Shown piece after piece: positions 7,611-15,141 of a stretch of DNA of 18,580 nucleotides; positions within the stretch are counted from its first letter, which is position 1; each line of letters opens with the position of its first letter. A program made the translations under genes and the position numbers. The DNA lies in assembly GCA_003648225.1 (NCBI GenBank), contig QMOL01000021.1, forward strand, positions 1-18,580. Reading direction: 5' to 3'. This DNA comes from Chlamydiota bacterium. GTDB taxonomy: Bacteria; Auribacterota; UBA3054; B51-G9. The notes beneath the pieces are model-generated. The model saw nothing but the letters and a program-made list of their open reading frames with translations. It did not search any database and was not told the DNA's origin.

Positions 7611-8300
7611 TTATTTTTTAAGAAATTCAATCCAAGCCAATTCGGCCTCAGTACTTGTTTGGGTCATATCACTTTTGCAGTAAGGCATAACAGCGACTTC
7701 ATCAGGAATAAGCCCATAAGTATTTTTAAAATCTTCTGCAACATTTCTTTCGTCAATATACCAATGGTTCAGTTTATCGGTTTTATTTCTAACACAAAAC
7801 CATTTTGCTTTAAATGCACCCATAAAAATTGAGAAACTTTTAGAGGCATTTTTAGGTGTCTCGGTTTCCCAGGTATAAACAATACATTTTTGGTTTAGCA
7901 GTCCTCCGGAAATAACATATATCTCAATTGCCTGGTCGCCTTTTTCATCAAATCTTCCATCTCCGCCTTCAGGTAATTTAATGGCTTTCCATTTCCAACG
8001 GATAATTGGAGCTTTATTCAAATCAACGCTTTTTACTTTATGCAGCAACCCTCCCCTTGCTTTTTCAGAAGACATATGCAGGAGATTTGTTCCGTTATCA
8101 GCTTTTACGACATTAAAAAATGATTTATTTACACCGGATTTAGTGCCGCTGATTTCCCAACCTTTTGGAAGGGTCATTTCGCCGGATTTTGCTGTTTGGC
8201 TGAAATCCGATTTCCAGACCACAGTCTTTTTCGGTGCGGCATAAGAAATACTACACACGCACAATATTATCCAAGCCACACAAAATATATTTTTTTTCAT
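7611..8300 (-). CDS. DUF3047 family secreted protein
   Basis: 229 residues with a Sec signal peptide (MKKNIFCVAWIILCVCSISYA, likely cleavage after SYA). The mature part has DUF3047 hallmarks: an LPKGWE segment, IIRWKWKAIKLPEGGDGR in the middle, an IEIYVISGG strand followed by YTWE, and the C-terminal ERNVAEDFKNTYG followed by EVAVMPYCKSD. The strand-rich, jelly-roll-like pattern suggests a periplasmic binding domain, but the biochemical function of DUF3047 is not established. ATG 8300 lies 5 bp after the DUF3313 frame, and the stop is followed one base later by the hydrolase ATG, so the gene is in the operon. No SD is visible. Confidence 0.8.
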   Translation of the reverse strand: MKKNIFCVAWIILCVCSISYAAPKKTVVWKSDFSQTAKSGEMTLPKGWEISGTKSGVNKSFFNVVKADNGTNLLHMSSEKARGGLLHKVKSVDLNKAPIIRWKWKAIKLPEGGDGRFDEKGDQAIEIYVISGGLLNQKCIVYTWETETPKNASKSFSIFMGAFKAKWFCVRNKTDKLNHWYIDERNVAEDFKNTYGLIPDEVAVMPYCKSDMTQTSTEAELAWIEFLKK

Positions 8301-8305
8301 TTTTA

Positions 8306-8815
8306 TCAGATGTTTATTATTTTAGAAGGAGATTTTCTTTCAACCTTCGAGTACTTACCCATATTTGAATTTAAAACTTCTATTATTTGGTCGGCCCATT
8401 CATCAACCAATTGTTTAGGATTGCCATACGCAGAGAAATCTTTTAGATTAAAGAAAGCGGTTTTTAGAATTGGTTTTCCCGGAACAACTTTAACAAGTGC
8501 CAATTCAAGAATTATAGTATTTGGTCCCGGTTTATTAACTAATTTTAGTTTATCATCTTCCTTAACGGCTTTTTTAAGTGCTTCAGCTGTATAATCAGCG
8601 AATTTTGTTGTACTTTTTAAAATTAATTTTTTCATCTTTCCAAGCCCTATGAAAGGGTAAAAGCTCACTTTCTTTCATCATTTCAGGATTTTTTACAAAA
8701 CCACTGTCAGTTACCGGTTTTGCTTTACAGCCTGGGAAAGTAACAGTTAAAATACAAATAGTGATTATTATTTTCCGATTGCTTCGTCTATTTTTTTAAA
8801 TGTATTAGAAATCAT
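8306..8815 (-). pseudogene. DUF3313-like lipoprotein gene with two frameshifts and internal deletions
   Basis: Three consecutive frame segments together read as a DUF3313 lipoprotein. ATG 8815 overlaps the stop of the upstream gene (TAATG) and gives MISNTFKK, but this frame stops after 15 codons. A -1 shift at the A7 run (8791-8797) gives a lipoprotein signal (RRSNRK, IIITICILTVTFPGC) and then SELLPFHRAWKDEKINFKKYNK up to TGA at 8597-8595. Returning to the first frame near 8610 gives FADYTAEALKKA, NKPGPNTIILELALVKVVPG and SAYGNPKQLVDEWADQIIEVL, ending at TGA 8308-8306. These blocks match the DUF3313 order. About 30-40 residues seem missing before FADYTAEA, and a longer Gly-rich middle is missing before FFNLKDF. 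A 120-codon frame with a GTG start (8668) or ATG (8635) could still yield a cytoplasmic fragment. Homopolymer assembly errors are possible. Confidence 0.65.
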
Positions 8816-10212
8816 TATTTGTTTTTAGTCATAGTTTTTATCTGCCAAAAAGCCGGTTGCCAGAAACGAAGTTTTGGATTGCTGAAATCTGTATGCGCGT
8901 CAGGAATTTCAAGCAGAATCGTATTTGTTTCCGGATCATTAATTCCAAATGCTTTAATAACCATTCTCGGCCTTAATTCCGGCGAAACCATCGGCAGCGA
9001 CCTTATAGCATTATTCCATTTCCCAAGAGTTAAGTCCGTTAGCACAAGAGGACTGCCAAGAAATGTGTCTATCCATTCAAGTATGCTGCCGCGGGGAAGA
9101 ATTGCCCACCACATCATTTCATATTTGTCGGCATTTTCATGTAAACAAAGATTGTAGAACACAGTATTCGGGTTTTTTTTCATATATGGACCAATTGCGT
9201 TGCCGGCATCTTTAATACTGCACGCGGGCGCCATATAAACGATATTGGGATAAGGCAGATTTGGATACCGCCGTATAAGTTCATTAATCATAACCGGTCC
9301 AAGACTGTGACCAAGTAATGTAAATACATAATTACTGTTCTGAGCATAAAGATCTGAAAGAGCATCCATAAGTATAGAAAGAGCCCCGTTGGGCGGAGAA
9401 TAAGCAACATCAAATTTCCCGTCTTTCTTGATATTTAAAGAATGGGAAATTTGGAAAGCGGTTTGTGTGCGGCGAAGCATAGTGTCCCACGCGCTTTTAC
9501 CACCTGCGTCGATAAAAGGGGTTGTAATAATTCTGGTTGGAAATCCAATCATATAAATAATATTTCTGGTAATTCTATAGAATGCGGGAGTATAATCTTT
9601 GCCTGCAAATGCTCTTATTCCCATTTTTTTTATTTCCTTGTCTTCAAAAGCGGTGGATTCAGGTTCCAACTCATAATCCGAGAAAGAACCCAAGGACTGA
9701 TAAACAATATTTATCGGCAGTCTTGTAACTGCCCTGCCAAGATCGGCAATTAAATAAAAAGGTGATAAAACGGGGCCGAAGTAGGGGTCGCGAACCCCGC
9801 GCCTGTACCACATTAAATGATCATAATAAGCGTCAAACAAACTTGATTCCCAGTTCACAAGAATTGGATAATAATCAGATGTATCTGAAATATCCTTTGC
9901 GTAAATAGCCGATCTTTCGATTGTGGAATCAAGAGAATTCATCCCACCAAAAACATAGATAAGAATATTTGTTCTGCCGCTTTTTTTAATTGATGATATA
10001 ATTTTGTTTACATGATTCGAATAAACGTATTCATCAGTTGAAATAACTTTGCTGTCGATTTTAACAGGATATTTATGTGGCGACCCGTCATCATTTATCG
10101 CTATCATATGCTCCATTGTAAAAACATCGACTTCGGGTGTGCTGCAGGAACAAAGAAGAATTCCTGATATAACAGCAGCAGAGATAAAAATGAAATTAAA
10201 TTTTATAAACAT
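8815..10212 (-). CDS. Lipoprotein with alpha/beta-hydrolase (GHSLG) domain
   Basis: 465 residues. The signal peptide ends in a lipobox (LCSC, lipidated Cys23), so the protein should be membrane-anchored. The C-terminal half holds a serine-hydrolase core: strand FTLL followed by GHSLG (nucleophile Ser303), then IVYMAPAC, and a late histidine in EIPDAHTDF (His440). An earlier VNWESSLFDAYYDHL segment resembles lipase-like proteins that act on esters. The region 140-260 is extra to a minimal hydrolase. I do not recognise a named family. It is probably an esterase or acyltransferase of the cell envelope. The gene follows a 27-codon ORF by 7 bp and overlaps the DUF3313 ATG (TAATG). No SD precedes ATG 10212. 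Confidence 0.8.
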   Translation of the reverse strand: MFIKFNFIFISAAVISGILLCSCSTPEVDVFTMEHMIAINDDGSPHKYPVKIDSKVISTDEYVYSNHVNKIISSIKKSGRTNILIYVFGGMNSLDSTIERSAIYAKDISDTSDYYPILVNWESSLFDAYYDHLMWYRRGVRDPYFGPVLSPFYLIADLGRAVTRLPINIVYQSLGSFSDYELEPESTAFEDKEIKKMGIRAFAGKDYTPAFYRITRNIIYMIGFPTRIITTPFIDAGGKSAWDTMLRRTQTAFQISHSLNIKKDGKFDVAYSPPNGALSILMDALSDLYAQNSNYVFTLLGHSLGPVMINELIRRYPNLPYPNIVYMAPACSIKDAGNAIGPYMKKNPNTVFYNLCLHENADKYEMMWWAILPRGSILEWIDTFLGSPLVLTDLTLGKWNNAIRSLPMVSPELRPRMVIKAFGINDPETNTILLEIPDAHTDFSNPKLRFWQPAFWQIKTMTKNK

Positions 10213-10219
10213 AGTATTA

Positions 10220-10303
10220 TTATAAATCGTTTAACGCTATTTTTAAAATATCATATTCTGCAAATAGTTTACTTATCTTTTCAATCGCTTTATGCATAAG
10301 CAT
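10220..10303 (-). CDS. 27-codon ORF coupled to the DUF2334 gene
   Basis: The ATG shares its A with the DUF2334 stop codon (TAATG at 10305-10301). The ORF runs to TAA at 10222-10220, filling nearly the whole gap to the next gene, 7 bp away. The peptide (MLMHKAIEKI, SKLFAEYDILKIALNDL) is likely one amphipathic helix. The stop-start overlap and exact fit suggest real translation, but there is no homology I can recognise. It may be a remnant of a larger gene. Confidence 0.35.
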   Translation of the reverse strand: MLMHKAIEKISKLFAEYDILKIALNDL

Positions 10304-10974
10304 TAATCTTTCAAATTTTCGTATGACACCGGTTTCCAGCCATTGATAATCAATTTGGATAACATTTTCATTTCTTTATTAAAAACGCCGTTAGGAATAT
10401 CCATTGGATGAACAGCAAATCTTATCAAGCCGGTTTTTCTGAATGAAACGGCAAATTCATTTAAATATGCAGTTATTTTGTCTAAAAATGAATTTCCCCA
10501 GTCAAAATTGTATGGATATGTTTTATAAACCGTTCCGTCAGAATATTTTAAAGTTCTTAAAGTCGCAGTATAATAAAAATCCAATTCCCGAAGCACTTTT
10601 AATGAACCTTTGCTTTGAAGCCATTGCGGTGCGACAAATCCACGAGGAAAAAATTCGAAAGCGTTTTCAAACATTTCAATCCCTTGCTTCAATGAAGATT
10701 TTGCTTCAACATAATCTTTTCTAAAAAACTCGAAATTTTGATGAACGAGTCCGTGAAGGGCAAGTTCAGCGCCTTTTTGTTTTTCTTGATTCATCATTTG
10801 GATAAAGTTATCATCTTTATCAATTGGGAACTTTCCGGCAAAATTGGGCGTTATGAGAAGAGTTCGCTGCTTAATTTCAAGTTCATCAAGTCTCCTGAAT
10901 ATTTCAAAGCATTCTTTATAGAAGCGCGGTGCAATATCATGAACTGATACAACTATTTTTTTATTTTTTATCAT
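10303..10974 (-). CDS. DUF2334 polysaccharide deacetylase-like protein
   Basis: 223 residues from ATG 10974. A GTG three bases earlier (10977) is also possible. Motifs match the DUF2334 branch of the polysaccharide deacetylase (NodB/CE4-like) superfamily: IVVSVHDIAP at the N-terminus (His12-Asp13, likely metal/catalytic), ELALHGLVH (His74 and His78, metal ligands), RGFVAPQWLQS, and a C-terminal RFAVHPMDIP. CE4 enzymes remove N- or O-acetyl groups from sugars in polysaccharides. The exact activity of DUF2334 members is not established. No signal peptide is visible, so it may be cytoplasmic. It is the first gene of the minus-strand operon, with a consensus promoter only ~8 nt upstream of the start. 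Confidence 0.85.
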   Translation of the reverse strand: MIKNKKIVVSVHDIAPRFYKECFEIFRRLDELEIKQRTLLITPNFAGKFPIDKDDNFIQMMNQEKQKGAELALHGLVHQNFEFFRKDYVEAKSSLKQGIEMFENAFEFFPRGFVAPQWLQSKGSLKVLRELDFYYTATLRTLKYSDGTVYKTYPYNFDWGNSFLDKITAYLNEFAVSFRKTGLIRFAVHPMDIPNGVFNKEMKMLSKLIINGWKPVSYENLKD

Positions 10975-10988
10975 CACTACTAATGAAT

Positions 10989-11017
10989 ATTATAACAACC
11001 CATTCAAATGAAATCAA
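10989..11017 (-). promoter_or_regulatory. Predicted sigma-70 promoter of the envelope operon
   Basis: -35 TTGATT (11017-11012), a 17-bp spacer and consensus -10 TATAAT (10994-10989). The predicted start is near 10982, leaving a leader of about 5-9 nt before GTG 10977 or ATG 10974, too short for an SD. Downstream genes to 6758 are packed closely, so this may drive the whole operon. Confidence 0.75.
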
Positions 11018-11131
11018 GAACAGCAAAAGAGACGACACTCAATTTTTAAGATGATTATTGTAACCGATCTCGCTAAGGTCGAATTTTCCAATTATTAAGC
11101 AACGAATTATAAAAAAACGGGTAACGGCAGC

Positions 11132-11932
11132 TTACTCAATCCTCCTGTGATCAAGTGAGCGGATTCTCTTTCTTGCAGACAGTATATTCTGAGCAGAAAT
11201 TTCCGCGATACAAAGTCCGGTTGTTTCTCCATCAAATTCGGCAATGATTTCTCCCCATGGATTTATTATACATGAATTTCCATAACTTTCCGCATTAGTT
11301 TTTTCATTTATTCCACATTGATTCGCGGCAATAACATAGGATAAATTCTCAATGGCACGCGCGCGCAAAAGGGGTATCCAATGTGCTTTACCGGTTTGTT
11401 TTGTGAAATCAGAAGGCACAAGCAATACATTAGCACCATTTGCGGAAAGCGATCTGTAAAGTTCCGGGAATCTAAGGTCATAACAAATTGACAATCCGAA
11501 ATTAAAAGAATTATAAGGCAAGTTAACTATTTCGTTGCCATGTTGAAATAAATCTTTTTCACGGAATAAAATTTTTTCACCGTCGTACAGTTCAAAAAGG
11601 TGAATTTTTCTATATTCTGCAATCAAATCGCCCGATTTTGAAAAGAAAAGTGTGGTGTTATAAAAACCATTCCCGGATTTTTCCGCAACCCCTCCCCACA
11701 CGGCAGCAACTGAGAATTCTTTTGACAAGCGGGCAAGTTTTTCGGTAAAATTTCCCGGAATTTTTTGCGCATTGTTTTTGTATCCTTCATCGCGACCGCG
11801 ATAGAAAACGTTTTCCGGGAAGAGCAAGAGTTCAACATTTTCTTTTTTTGCCTGGTTAAAGATGCCGGTAAAACGGGAAAGATTTTCTTCCATGTTTGCT
11901 GATGAGGAAAGTTGAACGGCGGCAATTTTCAT
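11132..11932 (-). CDS. Carbon-nitrogen hydrolase (nitrilase superfamily, Nit/omega-amidase-like)
   Basis: 266 residues, the usual length for a single-domain nitrilase-superfamily amidase. The catalytic triad is in place: Glu40 in LLLFPENVF, Lys109 in YRKIHLFEL, and nucleophile Cys150 in SICYDLRFPELYR. The KIHLF...E/G segment and late RARAIENLSYVIAANQCG and NPWGEIIAE motifs fit the Nit1/Nit2-type branch, which hydrolyses deaminated glutathione or omega-amides (2-oxoglutaramate/2-oxosuccinamate). The precise substrate is uncertain. It is cytoplasmic, with no signal peptide. ATG 11932 matches the conserved MKIAAVQL start. An out-of-frame ATG overlaps just upstream, and there is no SD. It lies 89 bp downstream of pckG on the same strand and may be cotranscribed across the double hairpin between them. 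Confidence 0.9.
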   Translation of the reverse strand: MKIAAVQLSSSANMEENLSRFTGIFNQAKKENVELLLFPENVFYRGRDEGYKNNAQKIPGNFTEKLARLSKEFSVAAVWGGVAEKSGNGFYNTTLFFSKSGDLIAEYRKIHLFELYDGEKILFREKDLFQHGNEIVNLPYNSFNFGLSICYDLRFPELYRSLSANGANVLLVPSDFTKQTGKAHWIPLLRARAIENLSYVIAANQCGINEKTNAESYGNSCIINPWGEIIAEFDGETTGLCIAEISAQNILSARKRIRSLDHRRIE

Positions 11933-11951
11933 GCATTTTTGGTGTTAAGTT

Positions 11952-11997
11952 CCCCACGTTATCACGTGGGGCTTACGTTTAGCCTCTCCGAGGCTAA
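11952..11997. repeat. REP-like double hairpin between pckG and the amidase gene
   Basis: Two perfect 8-bp hairpins 7 bp apart: CCCCACGT-TATC-ACGTGGGG (11952-11971) and TTAGCCTC-TCC-GAGGCTAA (11979-11997). Neither has a U-tract on the transcribed minus strand, so they are not classical terminators. Their GC content stands out from the surroundings. The layout resembles REP/BIME elements spread by REP-associated tyrosine transposases, which is an inference from one copy. Confidence 0.6.
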
Positions 11998-12021
11998 AAA
12001 ATGTTTTCGATTAGCATCTAA

Positions 12022-13860
12022 TTAAATATCGAACGGTGAAACATGATCGCCTTTTTCGCTCTGCAATTCTTTAAGACGTTGTTCCTGAGCATCAAACTCT
12101 GTGAAAAGTTGTTTAATTGCTTCTCCGGTTTCATTTTCATAAACTTTGCGGATTCTGTTTATTTTGGCAATAAGTTCAGGAACACGAATTGTAAACTGTT
12201 CAACATACTGTTCTTTAGTGTAAGTTTTTCCTAAGATTTCACTAAATATTTTTTCCAAATCTTCATATAAAGGAATATTTCCAATAGGCGTTGTTATCAC
12301 ATCTACATCATCGTTAACACGCAGTTCCATCCATTTCACCCATACACCTTTATCAAGCATTCCGTTCAGGTATTTCCCATCTTTACTTTTCAGAAAATAA
12401 TTCACTCCGAAAACACGGGGGGGATTCTCAATTCCTGCTCCAAAATTGAGATTATGCTGTATGTAATTGTTAAGCGGATAAGCAAGAAAATCTAAAATTG
12501 ACATTAAATTAAATGTACGAACACCTTCGGCTCCAAGAGTTGCAGCAGTCGTTTCTGATTCCAAAGTTGCACCGTACATTAGCACACCGTGAGCAAAGTT
12601 AAATGATTCAGCGACAGGGACAGACGTATCCGAATCGCGACCACCGTAAATGAATCCGCCAATTTCAACGCCTTCAGGATTTTGAGTGTTTTCATCACTG
12701 TTATCTAAGCGATCGAGTTCCACAGTATAGCGCGCGTTTTTATGAGCGAGCGGAATATCATTTCCGTTAGCATCTTTTTTCCCTTTTTCCCATTCTCCGG
12801 CGAAATTTATTCCTTTATCGGCAGTTTCAGTTCCCATTCCCAACCAGTACACTTTCCCGTTTTCATCTTTGAGGATATTAGAGAAAATAACTTCACCCGG
12901 AGAGTTAAGAACATTCCAGATAATCGGGTCATCTTTTTCATTTACATCACGAATAATACCAAAAATTCCATTTTCTACATTTACCGCGTAAGCTTTTCCG
13001 TTCCGCGCGCGAATATAAGCGATATCATCGCCAATGATTGTTTCGCCCGGAAGCATAGCGGTAGATGTTTTCCCGCACGCACTAGGGAAGGCGCCCGCGA
13101 AATAAGTTTTTCTATTATCAGGGCCTTTAACGCCCATAACAAACATATGTTCAGTAAGCCAGCCTTCATCTTTACATTTATTAATAGCGAGACGCATAGC
13201 GAGTTTTTTTAATCCGACTGTATTCCCGGCGTATTGAGTGTTTGTAGAATAAACAATGTCATTTTCGAGGTCAATGAAAACGCGGCGTTTATCAACATTT
13301 TTGCTTACATTATTTTCTAATTCACCTGCGGTGTGAACAAATCGGAAGAATTTTTTTGTATTGCCGACTTTTTTGAACTGCTCATATCCTCCCCTGTAAA
13401 GTAAATCTTCACTGTGAGCGACATAAGCTGAATCAGTAATTTGCACACATGAAAGCGAAAATTCGGAATTCACTGGTCCGAGACAGAAAAACCGCACGTA
13501 GACTTGTTTACCAACCATACTATTTTTAAAATACTCATGAACTTCGTCATAACCTTCCTGATAATTTTTTGTGTTCAGTTTTTCGCCAAGATTAACACCT
13601 TCTCTTACAAGATACCTTGTATTGGCTTTATCGCGTGCCTGGTCTTTTGGGCCGTCAAAATGGATTGTGTGTCCCTCAGTGGCAAGTTTTTGTTCTTCAC
13701 CCAATTCAATCGAACGGTTTCTGATGTAAGTTCTGTCTTCTACAGAGTCGTCACAAACATAAACGGTATCAGGGTTACAAAGTTCAACATATTTTGTTAC
13801 AAAGTCAATTAACGCGTCATTATTTAGGTTTTTAAGTTTAGCGAAACTATTTTCGTTCAT
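12022..13860 (-). CDS. pckG: Phosphoenolpyruvate carboxykinase (GTP)
   Basis: 612 residues from ATG 13860, a normal length for GTP-type PEPCK. It interconverts oxaloacetate and PEP with GTP/GDP in the cytoplasm, in gluconeogenesis or anaplerosis. With numbering from the upstream TTG 13881 (add 7), the P-loop is FPSACGKT (265-272) with the reactive Cys269 typical of GTP enzymes, the metal-binding GDDIAYIR starts at 284, the substrate-binding YAGNTVGLKK is at 217-226, and FGVNYF near the C-terminus is the guanine-binding region. The P-loop continues STAM instead of the common NLAM. TTG 13881 has a GGAG seven bases upstream and would add 7 residues, whereas ATG 13860 has no SD, so the start is uncertain. 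The promoter is at 13933-13961. Confidence 0.95.
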   Translation of the reverse strand: MNENSFAKLKNLNNDALIDFVTKYVELCNPDTVYVCDDSVEDRTYIRNRSIELGEEQKLATEGHTIHFDGPKDQARDKANTRYLVREGVNLGEKLNTKNYQEGYDEVHEYFKNSMVGKQVYVRFFCLGPVNSEFSLSCVQITDSAYVAHSEDLLYRGGYEQFKKVGNTKKFFRFVHTAGELENNVSKNVDKRRVFIDLENDIVYSTNTQYAGNTVGLKKLAMRLAINKCKDEGWLTEHMFVMGVKGPDNRKTYFAGAFPSACGKTSTAMLPGETIIGDDIAYIRARNGKAYAVNVENGIFGIIRDVNEKDDPIIWNVLNSPGEVIFSNILKDENGKVYWLGMGTETADKGINFAGEWEKGKKDANGNDIPLAHKNARYTVELDRLDNSDENTQNPEGVEIGGFIYGGRDSDTSVPVAESFNFAHGVLMYGATLESETTAATLGAEGVRTFNLMSILDFLAYPLNNYIQHNLNFGAGIENPPRVFGVNYFLKSKDGKYLNGMLDKGVWVKWMELRVNDDVDVITTPIGNIPLYEDLEKIFSEILGKTYTKEQYVEQFTIRVPELIAKINRIRKVYENETGEAIKQLFTEFDAQEQRLKELQSEKGDHVSPFDI

Positions 13861-13932
13861 TTTTTGTTTAATATTATTCAAAATTCAGCTCCATTATTAT
13901 GATTTATAAAATATTATATTTATACAAGTAAT

Positions 13933-13961
13933 ATTGTACTAAAAAACCCTTTTTTAGTCAA
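13933..13961 (-). promoter_or_regulatory. Predicted pckG promoter with palindrome across the spacer
   Basis: -35 TTGACT (13961-13956), a 17-bp spacer and -10 TACAAT (13938-13933). A perfect 9-bp inverted repeat, ACTAAAAAA-CCC-TTTTTTAGT (13938-13958), runs from the -35 box through the spacer to the -10 box. This is an ideal position for a repressor operator, or it may be a bent A-tract structure. The predicted start is near 13926. Confidence 0.65.
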
Positions 13962-14229
13962 TAGCTTTCCATCCGGATTATATTTTTCAAAATTGAGGAA
14001 TGCTGACCCGCGAGCGCTAAAACAAGAATATTTCAGTTCTTTGAACAGAAAAACATTCAATACGCCACAGGCGTACTTTTAAAGCAGAAATATTCAACAG
14101 AAAAAGTGTGACACCCTTTAACAATGGCGTTATAGCGTTATTTATTTGGAATTTGACTGATTGTTTATTAACCGCGGGCTTTATATCCGTAGAATTGTGA
14201 ATAGCCGTTGAAATTGGGCAAACAACTAA

Positions 14230-14258
14230 TTGATATTTTTTATATTTTTCGTTATAAT
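14230..14258 (+). promoter_or_regulatory. Predicted sigma-70 promoter for the tandem lipoproteins
   Basis: -35 TTGATA (14230-14235), a 17-bp spacer and consensus -10 TATAAT (14253-14258). The predicted start is near 14265, followed by the SD GAGGTG at 14277-14282 and ATG 14286. The second lipoprotein gene has no obvious promoter of its own and is probably cotranscribed. Confidence 0.8.
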
Positions 14259-14285
14259 TTATCCATAACAAAAAAAGAGGTGAAA

Positions 14286-14678
14286 ATGTATTTGTATAAA
14301 AAATTTCAGCCCGTAATATGTGTTCTGCTTTGCATTAGCATTCTCCTCGCGACAAGCGGCTGCTCAGTTTTTCGTCCATGGAACGAAACTATTAATGTTT
14401 CGAGTTATCCGGAAGATGCTAATATAACTGTTAATGGGTTACGATACAAAACTCCGGCTCAGATTTCGTTAAGAAGAAACGAATCAATTGCAATTCAATG
14501 TTATAAGAAGGGGTATCTTCCATACAATAAAGTGATAAAATCCGAGCTTAACGCGACAGGAATTTTAGACGTAGCGGGGACTTTTTTGTTTATATTTCCC
14601 TGCATAGGATTATTAACTCCGGGAGCATTCTCGTTTGAAGAAACAAACATAAACATGTCATTGTACGATGAAAACTAA
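14286..14678 (+). CDS. PEGA-like small lipoprotein, copy 1
   Basis: 130 residues from ATG 14286, chosen over the longer frame (ATG 14208) because a strong SD (GAGGTG) precedes it and the lipoprotein signal then starts correctly. The signal sequence VICVLLCISILLATSGC ends in lipobox TSGC (Cys26). The mature part has a PEGA-type segment: INVSSYPEDANITVNGLRY, the TPAQISLRRNES turn and QCYKKGYLPY. A hydrophobic, Gly/Pro-rich stretch (GTFLFIFPCIGLLTPGAFSF) follows. PEGA domains are small beta-rich units found in surface and envelope proteins. The function is unknown. It is paralogous to the next gene. Confidence 0.78.
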   Translation: MYLYKKFQPVICVLLCISILLATSGCSVFRPWNETINVSSYPEDANITVNGLRYKTPAQISLRRNESIAIQCYKKGYLPYNKVIKSELNATGILDVAGTFLFIFPCIGLLTPGAFSFEETNINMSLYDEN

Positions 14679-14742
14679 AGTGCAGTGATTTTATTTTAAT
14701 ACTAAATTATTAAATTAACACGTAACTAATAAAAGAGGTGAA

Positions 14743-15132
14743 ATGAACTCGTATAAAAAAATCCAATCTGTAATTTGTGTTCTGCTTTGCGTAAGTATTC
14801 TTGTAGCAACAAGTGGATGTTCAGCTTTTCGTTCATCCAGACAATCAATAAATATTGCCTGTTATCCTGAAGGATCATCAGTAACAGTGAACGGCAATCA
14901 TTACAAGACTCCTGCAACTGTTTCTGTCAGAAGAAACGAATCTGTTTCAATTCAATGCTATAAAAAAGGGTATCAGCCATATAACAGGGTGATTGGAACA
15001 CATTTAAACACGACAGGAATTCTTGATATTGTCGGAACTTGCATATTTATATTGCCTTGCATAGGCTTATTTACTCCGGGTGCATTTTCACTTGACGAAA
15101 CAAACGTACTTGCCACTCTATACGAAAAGTAG
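14743..15132 (+). CDS. PEGA-like small lipoprotein, copy 2
   Basis: 129 residues, roughly 60% identical by eye to the preceding gene and collinear along its whole length, so a tandem duplication. It shares the lipobox (ATSGC), the YKTPA and RRNES segments, QCYKKGYQPYN and PCIGLFTPGAFS. The SD AGAGGTG lies directly before ATG 14743. The most variable part between the copies is residues ~28-37 just after the lipobox. It ends 9 bp from the convergent mgtE stop, with no obvious terminator between. Confidence 0.78.
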   Translation: MNSYKKIQSVICVLLCVSILVATSGCSAFRSSRQSINIACYPEGSSVTVNGNHYKTPATVSVRRNESVSIQCYKKGYQPYNRVIGTHLNTTGILDIVGTCIFILPCIGLFTPGAFSLDETNVLATLYEK

Positions 15133-15141
15133 AAACATCTG

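Larger units (their letters stand above)
13861..14285. other. Intergenic region between divergent pckG and lipoprotein genes
   Basis: About 425 bp without a convincing gene. It holds the pckG promoter and operator-like palindrome (13933-13961) and the lipoprotein promoter (14230-14258). Between them are a short hairpin TACGCC-ACA-GGCGTA (14061-14075), an inverted pair GAATATTTC (14026-14034) / GAAATATTC (14087-14095), and a repeated ACAGAAAAA. An 84-codon minus-strand frame at 14017-14271 has no recognisable features and runs through the lipoprotein promoter. I see no recognisable RNA gene. Confidence 0.6.

Noticed and set aside
12742..13212. 156-codon plus-strand frame antisense to pckG
   Set aside because: It is a shadow of the P-loop and metal-binding region of PEPCK.
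14017..14271. 84-codon minus-strand frame in the pckG-lipoprotein gap
   Set aside because: It has no SD and no recognisable motif, and it covers the strong plus-strand lipoprotein promoter.
14208..14285. N-terminal extension of the first lipoprotein from ATG 14208
   Set aside because: It would precede the predicted transcription start and bury the signal peptide. The SD and the paralogue support ATG 14286.
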